A DNA stretch of 20,081 nt, taken from the NCBI GenBank assembly GCA_958444395.1, contig CAUCOL010000001.1, positions 1 through 20,081 on the forward strand, written 5' to 3'. Below, in pieces: positions 7,616 through 16,393 of this stretch; position 1 is the stretch's first letter; each line of letters starts with the position of its first letter. The DNA comes from an uncultured Lachnospiraceae bacterium (GTDB lineage Bacteria; Bacillota; Clostridia; Lachnospirales; Lachnospiraceae). The position numbers and the translations under genes are program-made. The notes under the pieces were generated by a model. The model saw only the letters and a list, made by a program, of their open reading frames with translations. It did no database searches and was not told where the DNA came from.

Positions 7616-7802
7616 ACGTGGAACCAGTATGATGCAAAATGCTAAGTTTTTCAGGGTAGATTGTGTTACACTACTTTCTGTTGTATGTAAGTTTTAGGAC
7701 AGTGGATGCTGCAGGACAGATCCCGGAAGCAGCCGGCAGCCGACAGATCGCGGATGTGTATCTGCTGTTATAGTCGCCGCAGGGCGAAGAAAGGAGTATT
7801 TT
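7616..7802 (+). promoter_or_regulatory. Upstream region of the micropeptide gene
   Basis: A weak promoter-like pair, TTGTGT near 7659 and TATGTA after 17 nt, is the best I can find. Downstream are two 13-nt direct repeats differing at one base (7715-7727 and 7742-7754, starts 27 nt apart), possible regulator sites. A small TCGCC/GGCGA hairpin (7774-7787) sits just before the ribosome site AAGGAG (7791-7796). No longer gene is supported here. Confidence 0.35.
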
Positions 7803-7859
7803 ATGATGAATGTTGTGATTAGCTTGTTGAAATTACGTGGAGTGAATGAGAATAAATAG
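7803..7859 (+). CDS. 18-residue micropeptide (exported peptide or leader peptide candidate)
   Basis: ATG 7803 lies 6 nt after a strong AAGGAG ribosome site and encodes MMNVVISLLKLRGVNENK followed by TAG. A second ATG is directly adjacent. The first half is hydrophobic with a Lys/Arg pair; the tail is polar. There is no secretion signal or Cys. The terminator hairpin starts inside the stop codon. The gene lies about 370 nt upstream of two ABC exporters and an AraC regulator. Two readings fit: a small peptide exported by those transporters, or a leader peptide whose translation controls read-through into the exporter operon. I do not recognise the peptide. The ribosome site and terminator support a real gene, but the function is open. 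Confidence 0.6.
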   Translation: MMNVVISLLKLRGVNENK

Positions 7860-7888
7860 AGCATTTATGTGAAATAAACTCTCTTTTT
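7858..7888 (+). terminator. Terminator or attenuator directly after the micropeptide
   Basis: AGAG (7858-7861) pairs with CTCT (7879-7882); inside, TTTAT pairs with ATAAA around a GTGAA loop, leaving a small bulge. CTTTTT follows. A ribosome at the TAG stop would cover the left arm, which is what translation-coupled attenuation would need. Confidence 0.6.
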
Positions 7889-8043
7889 ATTGTGGCAGTG
7901 TGAACAGATGCCATAGATTGATAGGATTATTAGGAAGACTTTATATCACGTAAATACTCTTGCAGGATGTCGTTATGATTCTATATGACATTTTTTTCTG
8001 ATAGAGTTTTAGGACGGATATAGGGGCTTTTTTTATTTCTGAA

Positions 8044-8083
8044 AAGAAAGCATACGAGGCAGGATGCCACGGTGCGCTTTCTT
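8044..8083 (+). promoter_or_regulatory. Long hairpin in the exporter leader
   Basis: AAGAAAGC (8044-8051) pairs with GCTTTCTT (8076-8083). The stem continues inward through three more pairs after one mismatch, and is capped by an inner GGCA/TGCC hairpin. No T tract follows, so it is not a standard terminator. Confidence 0.5.
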
Positions 8084-8152
8084 AGAATATCCCGATGCAG
8101 CGAAGGAAGCCGATACGGTATGGTATTTCGTACAGCATGGCAGACAGTTGTA

Positions 8153-8191
8153 TCCGTCAGCATAACCGGTCAGAAAAGGATGCCGGACGGA
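8153..8191 (+). promoter_or_regulatory. Second hairpin in the exporter leader
   Basis: TCCGTC-A-GCAT (8153-8163) pairs with ATGC-C-GGACGGA (8180-8191). It sits about 20 nt before the ribosome site of the first transporter and could affect its translation. Confidence 0.4.
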
Positions 8192-8229
8192 ATCTTTGAA
8201 AAGGAAAAGATGAGGGAGAGTATTCTAAT

Positions 8230-10068
8230 ATGAAAGAAAAAAAGTCAAAACAGACCAGGGGAGTCGGCTGGAGCATGCTTTATACGCTGAAAATGATCTG
8301 GCGGGCAGACAAGGGATGTGTCCTGTTTTCGTTTTATAAGAACTGTACGGAAGAAGTGTATATGTCATTCTTCTTTATTCTGATGCTCCAGATGATCTAT
8401 TCTTATATTGAGTATCAAAAACCATTTTATGCATTATTACGTTTCATGGTGTTGTTTTGCCTGGGACATATATGCATCCATCTGGCTTCTGCCGGACACG
8501 CATATTATATCCGCTTAAAGACACCGAAGGTATACAGCTATATATTTAATCAGGTGATCGATAAATCATCTCGGATCGAGTTGACGAAGTTTGAGCAGCC
8601 GGATTTTTATGACCGGTTCGCCAGGGCGTTGGATGAATGTCTGACCAAAGCAATGGACGGACTGCATAGTCTGACCTGGGCGGTAGGCTGTGGACTGTCG
8701 GCGATCGCGGCGATGTTTCTGATCGCCAGAGTTGATCCGGTGATGTTACTCTTTTCCATCCCGCCGATCGTGGCATCATTTTACTTTGGAACGAAGATCA
8801 ACCGCCTTCAGTATATGCTCCGGGATCAGGAATCCAGAGATAAACGTACAGCGGAATATGTAAAGCGTGTTTTTTATGAGAAAAAATATGCGAGTGAGAT
8901 CCGTCTGTATGATATCCGCAAGGTGTTACTGCGGGAGCATAAGGAGAGCTATGACAGCCGTTACCGGATCTATCGCAGTCTCTATCGCAAGATTGGATTT
9001 TATAAGGTGACGCAGGGTGGTATTTTATTTGGACTGACGGTGTTATTTACCTATCTGTATGTAACGGTTGTGTTAAAGACCTCAGTGACAGCGAAGATCG
9101 GGTTATACGTGGCAACGTTATCGAGCATTGATTATTTCTCATGGCGTGTCAAAGAAACGATCAAGAATTTCATTGATGCAGGAAAAAACTGCATGTATAT
9201 GAATAATCTGCAGGATTTTCTGGAAATGGATGAGGAGACAGTCGAACGCGGGCACTGTCCGGTAAATGGGACACTGGGAGATATCTCTGTCGAGCATGTC
9301 AGTTTTACGTATACCGGGGCAAAGGAACCGGTGATCCGTGATCTGTCATTACACATCCGGAAAGGCGAGCGGATCGCACTGGTCGGAGAGAACGGTGCCG
9401 GCAAAACAACGCTGGTGAAACTGTTAATGGGATTGTATCCGGTGACAGAAGGAGCGATCTGTATCGATGGTGTCAATATCCGTACCTATGATCCGAAGGA
9501 GTATCATAAGCATTTTGGAGCGGTATTTCAGGATCTGCAGATCTTTGCACTGCCATTATCCCATAATGTACTGATGCGTGAACCGGCATCCCGCGAGGAA
9601 AGAGAACAGGTAGTGGATGCCCTGCAGAAAGCACAGTTTGGGGATAAGCTGGCGCAGTTAAAGGATGGGATCGACAGCATGGTCACGAAGGAATTTGATG
9701 ATTCCGGTTTTATCTGCTCCGGTGGGCAGGCGCAGAAGATTGCGATCGCGCGTGTCTTTGCGAAGCAGCCGGATATCGTGATCCTGGATGAACCATCCAG
9801 CGCACTGGATCCGATCGCAGAGTATAACATGTACAATAATATGCTGGAGGCAGCAGATGGCAAGACGGTATTTTTTATTTCCCATCGTCTGTCTTCTGCA
9901 CGGATCGCAGACAGGATCTTCTTCCTGGAGCACGGACAGATCGTTGAGAGTGGGACACATGATGCATTAATGGCGATGGACGGAAGGTATGCAGAGCTGT
10001 TTCGTCTGCAGGCGCAGAATTATAAAGAGAGTATTCCGGAAGGAATGAGAGAGGAGGGAGTGCGCTGA
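8230..10068 (+). CDS. ABC exporter half-transporter (membrane domain plus ATPase), first of a pair
   Basis: A 612-residue half-exporter. Residues 1 to about 340 form the membrane domain with several hydrophobic segments (about 45-95, 150-190, 260-300). The phrase FEQPDFYDRFARALDE resembles the matching segment of NisT/SpaT-type lantibiotic exporters. There is no N-terminal C39 peptidase. The ATPase domain is complete: Walker A GENGAGKTT (386-394), a Q-loop in VFQDLQ, signature CSGGQ (496-500, Cys for the usual Leu), Walker B with Asp520 and catalytic Glu521, D-loop SALD, and H-loop ISHR. The stop overlaps the next gene's ATG by one base, so the two are translationally coupled and probably pair as a heterodimer. 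Cargo is unknown; a peptide or drug is likely by family. Confidence 0.9.
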   Translation: MKEKKSKQTRGVGWSMLYTLKMIWRADKGCVLFSFYKNCTEEVYMSFFFILMLQMIYSYIEYQKPFYALLRFMVLFCLGHICIHLASAGHAYYIRLKTPKVYSYIFNQVIDKSSRIELTKFEQPDFYDRFARALDECLTKAMDGLHSLTWAVGCGLSAIAAMFLIARVDPVMLLFSIPPIVASFYFGTKINRLQYMLRDQESRDKRTAEYVKRVFYEKKYASEIRLYDIRKVLLREHKESYDSRYRIYRSLYRKIGFYKVTQGGILFGLTVLFTYLYVTVVLKTSVTAKIGLYVATLSSIDYFSWRVKETIKNFIDAGKNCMYMNNLQDFLEMDEETVERGHCPVNGTLGDISVEHVSFTYTGAKEPVIRDLSLHIRKGERIALVGENGAGKTTLVKLLMGLYPVTEGAICIDGVNIRTYDPKEYHKHFGAVFQDLQIFALPLSHNVLMREPASREEREQVVDALQKAQFGDKLAQLKDGIDSMVTKEFDDSGFICSGGQAQKIAIARVFAKQPDIVILDEPSSALDPIAEYNMYNNMLEAADGKTVFFISHRLSSARIADRIFFLEHGQIVESGTHDALMAMDGRYAELFRLQAQNYKESIPEGMREEGVR

Positions 10069-11915
10069 TGCAGGAGCAGAACCATGAAAAACAAAAAACG
10101 GGAGACCGTTTATCCATTCCACGACTGGCATCCAATGTGCGCTATATTGTGTATTATGCGTGGCAGCTGGATCCGGTTGTCGTGATCGGTATCTATGCGG
10201 GGTTTTTTATATGCCCTGTTATTTACGCTGTTTATAGTACGTATTTTCTGAAATATTTTATACAGATCGTTCAGGATCGGAGCGTGAATCTGACCGCAGC
10301 GATCCTGTATGTCCTGGCAGGCATTGCCCTTTTGATGCTTTCCGGTGTGATCGAGGATGGAACAGAGAGCTGGGCGCAGGTGCGTTTTCTGCGCATTAAT
10401 GGAAAGATGCAGAGAATGCTGATACGAAAAGCAGCAGATATCGACCTGATCTGTTATGATAATAAAGAGTATTACGATGATTTTGTGATCGCTGCGGCCC
10501 AGTCTGAGGAAATGATGCTGACTGGGATCCTGTCTACGGCACAGATCCTGGGTGTGTCTGCCGGTATTGTGACGCTGGCGACATTGATCTTCCGGATCAA
10601 CCCGGTGATCGCTGTCTTTCCGGTGGCTGGCTTTCTGATCAATATCGTGACACGGTTTAAGATCACAGAATACGAATATAATTACGAAATGGAATATAAG
10701 CGGATCATGCGGAAAGCGGATTATTCCAAACGGGTTTTTTATCAGCCGGAGTATGCGAAGGAGATTAAACTTTCCGATATCCGTGTGCCTCTGCAGCGAC
10801 AGTTCAATGAGGCGGTGGATGAAACGATGGATCAGGCACGCCGGATCGGCTGGAAGATCGCCGTTCTGTCTCTGATCAACTGGATCATGACATTTACGGT
10901 GCTGTCAGATTTTGCTGTGCCGGTGTATCTGGGGTACATGGCACTGGTGCGTCACAGCATTGCACTGGGCGATGTTGCAGCGATGAGTAACGCGGAAGAG
11001 GGCGTGCGTAATAATCTGGATGCTCTCAATTATGCACTGGTGCGCTTCCAGAAGGTAGGGCAGTTCGCCGAGCGTTTCCGCCGGTTTATAGATTATGAGA
11101 TCCGGATTGAATGCTCTCAGGGGACACAGCCGGTGCCTGCCGGAAAGCAGACGCTGGAGATCAGGGATATGTCTTTCCGCTATGAGGGGGCGCAGGCAGA
11201 CACGCTGAAGCATATTAATATGACGATCCATCCGGGTGAACATGTGGCATTTGTCGGGGAAAACGGTGCTGGCAAAACAACCTTTGTGAAGCTGCTGATG
11301 CGTCTGTATGATGTGACACAGGGGCAGATCTGCTATGGCGGACATGATATACGGTCATATACAACGAAAGAATATAGAGATGTGATCGGTGCTGTTTTTC
11401 AGGATTATCAGATCTATGGTGCGACCCTGGAAGAAAATGTGATTATGGATGAGGTGAGCAGCCGGGACGAGGAACGGGGCGTAGAGGCATTGAAGCTGGC
11501 GGATTTTGAGGCAAAGCTGAACCGTCTGCCGGAGGGAATCCACAGTCCGATGACCAGAGAGTTTCGGGAGGATGGCACGATGCTGTCTGGTGGAGAGTCC
11601 CAGAAGGTGGCGATCGCGCGAATGTTTGCAAAGAAAGGGAAGCTGAGTCTGGCAATCCTGGATGAGCCATCCAGTGCATTAGATCCACTGGCAGAATATA
11701 CATTAAATAAGAATATGATGGAAAATGCAAAGGATGCGACGATCATATTTATTTCGCATCGTCTGTCCACTACAAGGGATGCAGACCGCATCTATATGTT
11801 TGAGCATGGGGAGATTATCGAACAGGGAACCCACGAAGAACTTATGAATTTAGGAGAAAAATATGCTGCCATGTTTGAAAAACAGGCGCATTATTATCAA
11901 GATGAAGTATCGTAA
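10068..11915 (+). CDS. ABC exporter half-transporter, second of a pair
   Basis: A 615-residue homologue of the preceding protein with the same layout: a membrane domain in about residues 1-345 and an ATPase after. Its ATPase keeps Walker A GENGAGKTT (397-405), LSGGE (506-510), Walker B with Asp532 and Glu533, SALD, and ISHR. Both members keep the catalytic Glu, so neither composite ATP site looks plainly degenerate, unlike many heterodimeric exporters. The ATG overlaps the upstream TGA. The AraC-type gene begins 11 nt after its stop, completing a three-gene operon. It is expected in the cytoplasmic membrane, moving a substrate outward; the substrate cannot be read from sequence. Confidence 0.9.
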   Translation: MQEQNHEKQKTGDRLSIPRLASNVRYIVYYAWQLDPVVVIGIYAGFFICPVIYAVYSTYFLKYFIQIVQDRSVNLTAAILYVLAGIALLMLSGVIEDGTESWAQVRFLRINGKMQRMLIRKAADIDLICYDNKEYYDDFVIAAAQSEEMMLTGILSTAQILGVSAGIVTLATLIFRINPVIAVFPVAGFLINIVTRFKITEYEYNYEMEYKRIMRKADYSKRVFYQPEYAKEIKLSDIRVPLQRQFNEAVDETMDQARRIGWKIAVLSLINWIMTFTVLSDFAVPVYLGYMALVRHSIALGDVAAMSNAEEGVRNNLDALNYALVRFQKVGQFAERFRRFIDYEIRIECSQGTQPVPAGKQTLEIRDMSFRYEGAQADTLKHINMTIHPGEHVAFVGENGAGKTTFVKLLMRLYDVTQGQICYGGHDIRSYTTKEYRDVIGAVFQDYQIYGATLEENVIMDEVSSRDEERGVEALKLADFEAKLNRLPEGIHSPMTREFREDGTMLSGGESQKVAIARMFAKKGKLSLAILDEPSSALDPLAEYTLNKNMMENAKDATIIFISHRLSTTRDADRIYMFEHGEIIEQGTHEELMNLGEKYAAMFEKQAHYYQDEVS

Positions 11916-11926
11916 AGGTGGTGCTT

Positions 11927-12310
11927 ATGGAAACGAGAAAACTTTTACAGGAGGTACTCTTATATATAGAAGAAAACGTGACGCATAAACTGACGATTGA
12001 GGAAATCGCACATCATGTATACCTGTCACCGGTACATCTGCAGAGGATATTCAGCTTTGTGTTTGATATACCGCTGGCAGAGTATGTGCGCAGCCGTAAG
12101 ATGCAGAAGGCACTGACGATGTTATATGAAAGTGATGACAAGATCAGTGACATAGCCTATAATATCGGCTTTTGCCATGAATCCTCATTTATACGATCCT
12201 TTAAGCGGGAGTTTGGGGTGACGCCCAGTGAGGTGCGCAAGCACGCTCCGATATTAGAGAGTAAGCCTCCGTTGACAGTGCCTGCGGGCAGTCAGAATAA
12301 ATGCAGCTGA
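11927..12310 (+). CDS. Short AraC/XylS-type transcription regulator (DNA-binding domain only)
   Basis: A 127-residue protein. ATG 11927 follows AAAGGTGG (11914-11921) at normal distance; GTG codons at 11918 and 11921 overlap that site. It consists almost only of the double helix-turn-helix of AraC proteins: IEEIAHHVYLSPVHLQRIF in the first helix pair, and ISDIAYNIGFCHESSFIRSFK followed by EFGVTPSEVRK in the second, the family signature region. There is no N-terminal sugar- or ligand-binding domain, as in MarA, SoxS and Rob relatives. Being the last gene of the exporter operon, it may activate the operon or respond to its cargo (inference). The last 20 residues are polar and appear unstructured. 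Confidence 0.92.
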   Translation: METRKLLQEVLLYIEENVTHKLTIEEIAHHVYLSPVHLQRIFSFVFDIPLAEYVRSRKMQKALTMLYESDDKISDIAYNIGFCHESSFIRSFKREFGVTPSEVRKHAPILESKPPLTVPAGSQNKCS

Positions 12311-12371
12311 CAGGAAGATGCTCAGAGGAGCAAGCGATAACGGCTGTATTAAGCAGTGATAGTTAAGACAT

Positions 12372-12410
12372 AAAAAGACCTGCACATGTGTTGACAGTGC
12401 AGGTCTTTTT
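12372..12410. terminator. Bidirectional terminator between the AraC gene and the convergent chemoreceptor
   Basis: A perfect 14-bp stem, 12372-12385 with 12397-12410, has an 11-nt loop, five A at its left end and five T at its right end, so it can work for both converging transcripts. Confidence 0.9.
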
Positions 12411-12426
12411 GAAAATGATGTAGTAG

Positions 12427-12455
12427 AAAAGAGGATGATTCGATCTCTCTTTTTT
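12427..12455. terminator. Second terminator hairpin, mainly for the minus-strand chemoreceptor
   Basis: On the minus strand AAAAGAG plus GAT pairs with ATC plus CTCTTTT around CGAATC, with a one-base bulge and a T run; on the plus strand a T6 run follows. It lies between the chemoreceptor stop and the stronger bidirectional terminator. Confidence 0.6.
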
Positions 12456-12485
12456 GTGCTTTTCGATCCCTGTGGATTCGATCCA

Positions 12486-14219
12486 TCAGGACTTCGTCTT
12501 GAACTGGCGGATGATCTCGGTCAGGGAAGTGGCAGATTCATTAACGGAATCACCGGATTGACTGATATTATTCATGGAATCGGCTACGCCCTCTACGGTC
12601 GCTGTGATCTCTTCGGAGGAAGCAGCGTTTTCTTCGGCGATCGAAGCCAGGCCGGTGACCAGATCGGAGATCACGACGAATTTCTCGTCCATCGTTGTAT
12701 TTACGCTCTGTAAAGTGGTGATCTCTTTATCAATCTGCTGGATCGTGTCTACGATATCCTTGAACTTCGCATGGGTATTATCCACATTCTCATTCTGTGT
12801 CTGTGACAGATCCTTGACAAGAGAACTCTGTTCTTCGGCTTTCTTCGTATTTGTCTGCAGCTCATCCAGCATAGAATTGATCGTATTAACTGAATCGGCA
12901 GACTGCTCAGCCAGCTGACGGATCTGATCTGCGACAACTGCAAAGCCACGTCCGGATTCGCCGGCACGGGCTGCCTCAATGCTGGCATTTAAGGATAACA
13001 GATTTGTCTGTGCAGCGATTGCAGAGATCAGGTTACTTGCTTCGCTGATCTTATCGGCACTCTTGGAGATATTATTAATCATGTGGAAGATGGAATCCAG
13101 TGCTTCCTTACTCTGTTCATTGCTCTCCAGCAAGGTTCTGACAGCTGTGATTCCTTCGTCTGTCACATTCAGGATCGTTGTCTTGGCATCGTTCAGGGAA
13201 TGAGTACTCTCGGTAGACTGCTTGATCACCTGATTCATGACTTCTGTTGCATTGGAGATCTCCTCTGTATCGGTAGCCTGCTGGTAAGCGGCAGAGGACA
13301 GATCGGAGATCGCTGTCGTGATATTTGACACTGCAGTGTTTGTGCTGTCGGTGTACTTCTTCATGTCCTCACTGGAGGAGGTCAGCTCGTCGGAAGCATC
13401 CTGCAGGGTATGGATGATCTCCAGCAGTGTACCCTGTAATGCATTGGTCGAGTCTGCTAGTTCGCCCAGCTCGTCCTTCGTCTTGATCTGTACCGGAGCA
13501 GTCGTCAGGTCCTTTGTACCCAGTGCGTTCAGATTCTTATGTAACTTACGGATGGACTGAACAATATAACGGATCGTAAGCATGGAAAGTATGATCGTGA
13601 TCAGGACGATCACTGCGATGACGATACATAAAACCACCAGCGTATGCTTTACGGAACGATCCTGTTTCATATTAATGTCCGTATTATACTGTGTGATGAT
13701 GTTCTCCATATTTTCGATATAGGAGATCATCTTTGTGAATAAATCATTCTGTGTCTCAAAGCCATCGTTGTCTCCCGTCGGATCGTAGGCGGTCTTCCAC
13801 TGATCGTAGATATCGTAGAAATCCTTCAGACTGGATTCTAAAGTCGCATCGGATCCCTTTGCTTTGGTCTCTGTATACAGATCACGGTGTGTCTTTGCAA
13901 TCTGCTCGATCCCCTGTACATTCTTATAGGCAGCCTCAGCCAGTTGGTTGAAGTTATCAATATATGACTGCTTTGCGTCACCGATCAGAACCGGTGAATA
14001 AAATAATGTCGTCATGATAGCGGATGCCTTATTCAGATCATTATCTGCCGTCAGCAGGTCATGGTTCGTATCATATGTCAGAGTGGCATAACTCTGGGTC
14101 GTACGATAGACATTGGTAAATACAATACAGAAGAAGACAGCCAGAGCGATCAGTGCAAAAATCGCAGGAAGTGAGATCTGGCTGATCTTCACTAATAAAG
14201 ATGATTTTCTTTTAGTCAT
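12486..14219 (-). CDS. Methyl-accepting chemotaxis protein (two-helix transmembrane receptor)
   Basis: A 577-residue chemoreceptor read right to left. ATG 14219 has AAGGA six bases upstream on the minus strand. Order: membrane helix about 15-36; an outside helical segment about 37-190 resembling a four-helix-bundle sensor; membrane helix about 193-216; HAMP about 217-268; then a long methylation and signalling coiled coil. The hairpin tip (about residues 395-435) contains [18 protein letters not shown] followed by [19 protein letters not shown], the CheA/CheW contact region. The protein ends in FKTKS, with no NWxxF tether for CheR/CheB. It is clearly a paralogue of the next receptor, with the same layout, but separated by a terminator and so probably transcribed apart. 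The ligand is unknown. Confidence 0.95.
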   Translation of the reverse strand: MTKRKSSLLVKISQISLPAIFALIALAVFFCIVFTNVYRTTQSYATLTYDTNHDLLTADNDLNKASAIMTTLFYSPVLIGDAKQSYIDNFNQLAEAAYKNVQGIEQIAKTHRDLYTETKAKGSDATLESSLKDFYDIYDQWKTAYDPTGDNDGFETQNDLFTKMISYIENMENIITQYNTDINMKQDRSVKHTLVVLCIVIAVIVLITIILSMLTIRYIVQSIRKLHKNLNALGTKDLTTAPVQIKTKDELGELADSTNALQGTLLEIIHTLQDASDELTSSSEDMKKYTDSTNTAVSNITTAISDLSSAAYQQATDTEEISNATEVMNQVIKQSTESTHSLNDAKTTILNVTDEGITAVRTLLESNEQSKEALDSIFHMINNISKSADKISEASNLISAIAAQTNLLSLNASIEAARAGESGRGFAVVADQIRQLAEQSADSVNTINSMLDELQTNTKKAEEQSSLVKDLSQTQNENVDNTHAKFKDIVDTIQQIDKEITTLQSVNTTMDEKFVVISDLVTGLASIAEENAASSEEITATVEGVADSMNNISQSGDSVNESATSLTEIIRQFKTKS

Positions 14220-14250
14220 GATAATCCTTCTTTCCTATAATCAATAGATA

Positions 14251-14280
14251 CAGATGAAAATGTTGCCGAACTCTCATCTG
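14251..14280 (-). promoter_or_regulatory. Hairpin in the leader of the first minus-strand chemoreceptor
   Basis: CAGATGA (14251-14257) pairs with TCATCTG (14274-14280). On the minus strand it lies between the upstream terminator and the ribosome site. No promoter can be placed with confidence in this gap. Confidence 0.35.
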
Positions 14281-14287
14281 ACAAAAA

Positions 14288-14338
14288 CAAAGTGCCATAA
14301 ACCACATGGTTAGGTTAGAGACACTTTGCTTTTTATTT
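14288..14338 (-). terminator. Terminator of the second minus-strand chemoreceptor gene
   Basis: CAAAGTG (14288-14294) pairs with CACTTTG (14332-14338). Read on the minus strand it is followed by GTTTTTG; on the plus strand a GCTTTTT run also follows. The stretch between this and the gene end at 14418 is very AT-rich. Confidence 0.65.
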
Positions 14339-14417
14339 TATTAAATTTTAACACATTTTTGGAAAAATAAATATACCAAAAAGGAAGTATTTACATTTTG
14401 TTAACAGAAAATTAACA

Positions 14418-16271
14418 TCAGTTCTCCATTTTGAAGCGGTTAATGATCGATGTAAGCTGAATGGCAGCTTCATTGACAGAACAGCTGGAAGCCTGAATGC
14501 CGTGCATGGAGTGGGTTACCTTTTCGGTCGTATTCGTGATCTCTTCGGCAGAAGCGGCATTCTGCTCTGCGATGGATGCCAGACCGGTGACCAGATCGGC
14601 GATCACGGTGAATTTGTGCTCCATTGTCTCATTGACTGACTGCAGGGCGGTGATCTGCTCATCAATCTGCTGGATATCAGCGACGATCGCTTCAAAATTC
14701 TTCTGGGTATTATCCACATTGGTATTCTGCTTTTCGGCAAGCAGCTTCACCAGTTTGCTCTGTTCATCCGCTCTGTTCGTATTGCTCTGCAGATCCTCCA
14801 GCATCTTGTTGATCGTTTTGGCAGAAGTCGCAGACTGGTCTGCCAGCTTACGGATCTCCTCTGCTACAACGGCAAAGCCGCGTCCGGCATCTCCGGCTCG
14901 GGCAGCTTCGATACTGGCATTCAGTGATAACAGACTCGTTTGGTCAGCAATGTCGGAGATCAGATTGCTTGCTTCGCTGATCTTATCGGCACTCGTCGTG
15001 ATGCTGTCGATCATAGAGAAGATGGACAGCAGGGAATCCATATTTTCTTTGTTTCCCTCCCAGAGATTCTTAACGGCTTCGATCCCTTCCTGTGTTGTCT
15101 GCGTGATATGCTCCTTCGTCGTATGCAGAGCATCTGTGCTGGCAGCCGAACGATCCATTACCTGCGCCATAGTCGTGGTGGCTTCGGAAATCTCTGCCGT
15201 ATCAGCCGCCTGCTGGCTTGCACTGGTGGAAAGCTCGGAGATAGCGCGCGAAATGCTTTGTACGGCGGTATTCGTCGTATTGGTATATTCCTGCATTGAC
15301 TGGCTGGAATCATTCAGTTCCTGCGTGGAGTTCTGAAGCGTTTGTACGATCTGCACCAGAGAATCCTGCAGAATATTCGTGGTGCGTGACAGCTGACCCA
15401 GTTCATCATTGACACGGATCTTCAGCGGGGAAGCCGTCAGATCGTTATCGCCCAGGCGGAGCAGATTCTTATGCAGCTTGCGAATCACCTTCAGAAGATA
15501 GCGGTTTACCTTCAGAGACATGCCGATGGACAGCAACAGGATCACTACAATGAACAGTATGCAGAAGGTCATGATCTCATTGACCTTCTTTGTCTGCCGC
15601 TGCGTGGTATCGGAATTATATTGTGTGACGATCTCTTCCATATTATGGATTGATGTCAGGATCTCTTTAAATACCTTTAACTGATTGCTGAAGCCCTCAC
15701 GGCTCACGCGGCTGTTAAAGATGACCTTCCAGTTGGAGAAGATCTCCTGAATGCTCTTGATGCTTGACTGCATCGTCGTGCCGTCCTTTAATGCCACATC
15801 CGTGTAAAGATCCGGGTGCTTTGAAAGCATCGTATTCAGATCATTAATATACGTCTCGGCTTCTTGTGACAGCTTGGTAAATTCCTGCATCTGTATTCTT
15901 CGTTCGTCGGCATCGATCCCGGTATTATAGTAGATCGCCGTCTGGATGGAAGATGCGGAATTTAATGTGTTGTTTGTGCTGATCAGCAGCTGGTTCGCAT
16001 TGTAAGAAAGCGTAGATGCCTTCTGCGAATTATTAAATACGATATTAAAGGTAAAATAAAAAACAGCTGCCATAGCTAACAGGGACAGACAGGCAGGAAT
16101 CGAAGAAATAAGCAGCTGGGACAGAAGATGCTTATTCTTCCCGGATGGATCTGCCGTAGTTCTTTTTCCTTTCGCCCGGATGCGGATGGAAGGTTTTCCA
16201 ATCCCCTTTTTCGGACGGTCTGTTTTCCTGTTTTCTTTTTTCTTAATCCTTTTTTTCAATTGTTTGTTCAT
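14418..16271 (-). CDS. Methyl-accepting chemotaxis protein with strongly basic N-terminal extension
   Basis: A 617-residue chemoreceptor, ATG at 16271 with GAGG about 8 nt upstream on the minus strand. The first 48 residues contain about 20 Lys/Arg and almost no hydrophobic residues; no later Met before the membrane helix offers a shorter start, so the extension is probably real. Then come membrane helix about 53-75, an outside helical sensor about 76-232, membrane helix about 234-256, HAMP, and the signalling coiled coil with tip [18 protein letters not shown] and [19 protein letters not shown]. It ends FKMEN without a CheR tether. The outside part is alignable with that of the neighbouring receptor (for example the [18 protein letters not shown] region before the second membrane helix), pointing to duplication. 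The leader of about 170 nt holds interleaved inverted repeats. Confidence 0.95.
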   Translation of the reverse strand: MNKQLKKRIKKKENRKTDRPKKGIGKPSIRIRAKGKRTTADPSGKNKHLLSQLLISSIPACLSLLAMAAVFYFTFNIVFNNSQKASTLSYNANQLLISTNNTLNSASSIQTAIYYNTGIDADERRIQMQEFTKLSQEAETYINDLNTMLSKHPDLYTDVALKDGTTMQSSIKSIQEIFSNWKVIFNSRVSREGFSNQLKVFKEILTSIHNMEEIVTQYNSDTTQRQTKKVNEIMTFCILFIVVILLLSIGMSLKVNRYLLKVIRKLHKNLLRLGDNDLTASPLKIRVNDELGQLSRTTNILQDSLVQIVQTLQNSTQELNDSSQSMQEYTNTTNTAVQSISRAISELSTSASQQAADTAEISEATTTMAQVMDRSAASTDALHTTKEHITQTTQEGIEAVKNLWEGNKENMDSLLSIFSMIDSITTSADKISEASNLISDIADQTSLLSLNASIEAARAGDAGRGFAVVAEEIRKLADQSATSAKTINKMLEDLQSNTNRADEQSKLVKLLAEKQNTNVDNTQKNFEAIVADIQQIDEQITALQSVNETMEHKFTVIADLVTGLASIAEQNAASAEEITNTTEKVTHSMHGIQASSCSVNEAAIQLTSIINRFKMEN

Positions 16272-16393
16272 ATCTTTTCCTCATCTTATGTCGTAATATC
16301 TGTCAACAGTTGCAAATAATATGACATCAGAGTCAAGGCAAAAATATACGCGAAAAAATGCCGGTCTGACCCTGACACCAAAAAATAAATCAC

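Larger units (their letters stand above)
7889..8229 (+). other. Long leader region before the ABC exporter operon
   Basis: The 341 bases hold no firmly supported gene. Visible are a weak promoter-like TTGCAG/TATATG pair (spacer 16) near 7960-7990, hairpins at 8044-8083 and 8153-8191, and a 33-codon frame (8064-8165) with a poor ribosome site that overlaps both. The ribosome site of the first transporter is GAGGGAG (8212-8218). Confidence 0.4.

Noticed and set aside
7629..7697. A 22-codon frame (MMQNAKFFRVDCVTLLSVVCKF) upstream of the micropeptide
   Set aside because: No ribosome site, and it overlaps the most promoter-like segment of that region.
12439..12483. Three TTCGATC copies near the convergent gene ends
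   Set aside because: They are parts of small terminator-like hairpins between two converging genes; too short and irregular to claim a site.
14497..15336. A 279-codon open frame on the plus strand
   Set aside because: It lies opposite the signalling domain of the minus-strand chemoreceptor; its Ser/Ala/Ile-rich composition is what the reverse complement of such coiled coils gives. No ribosome site or known motif.
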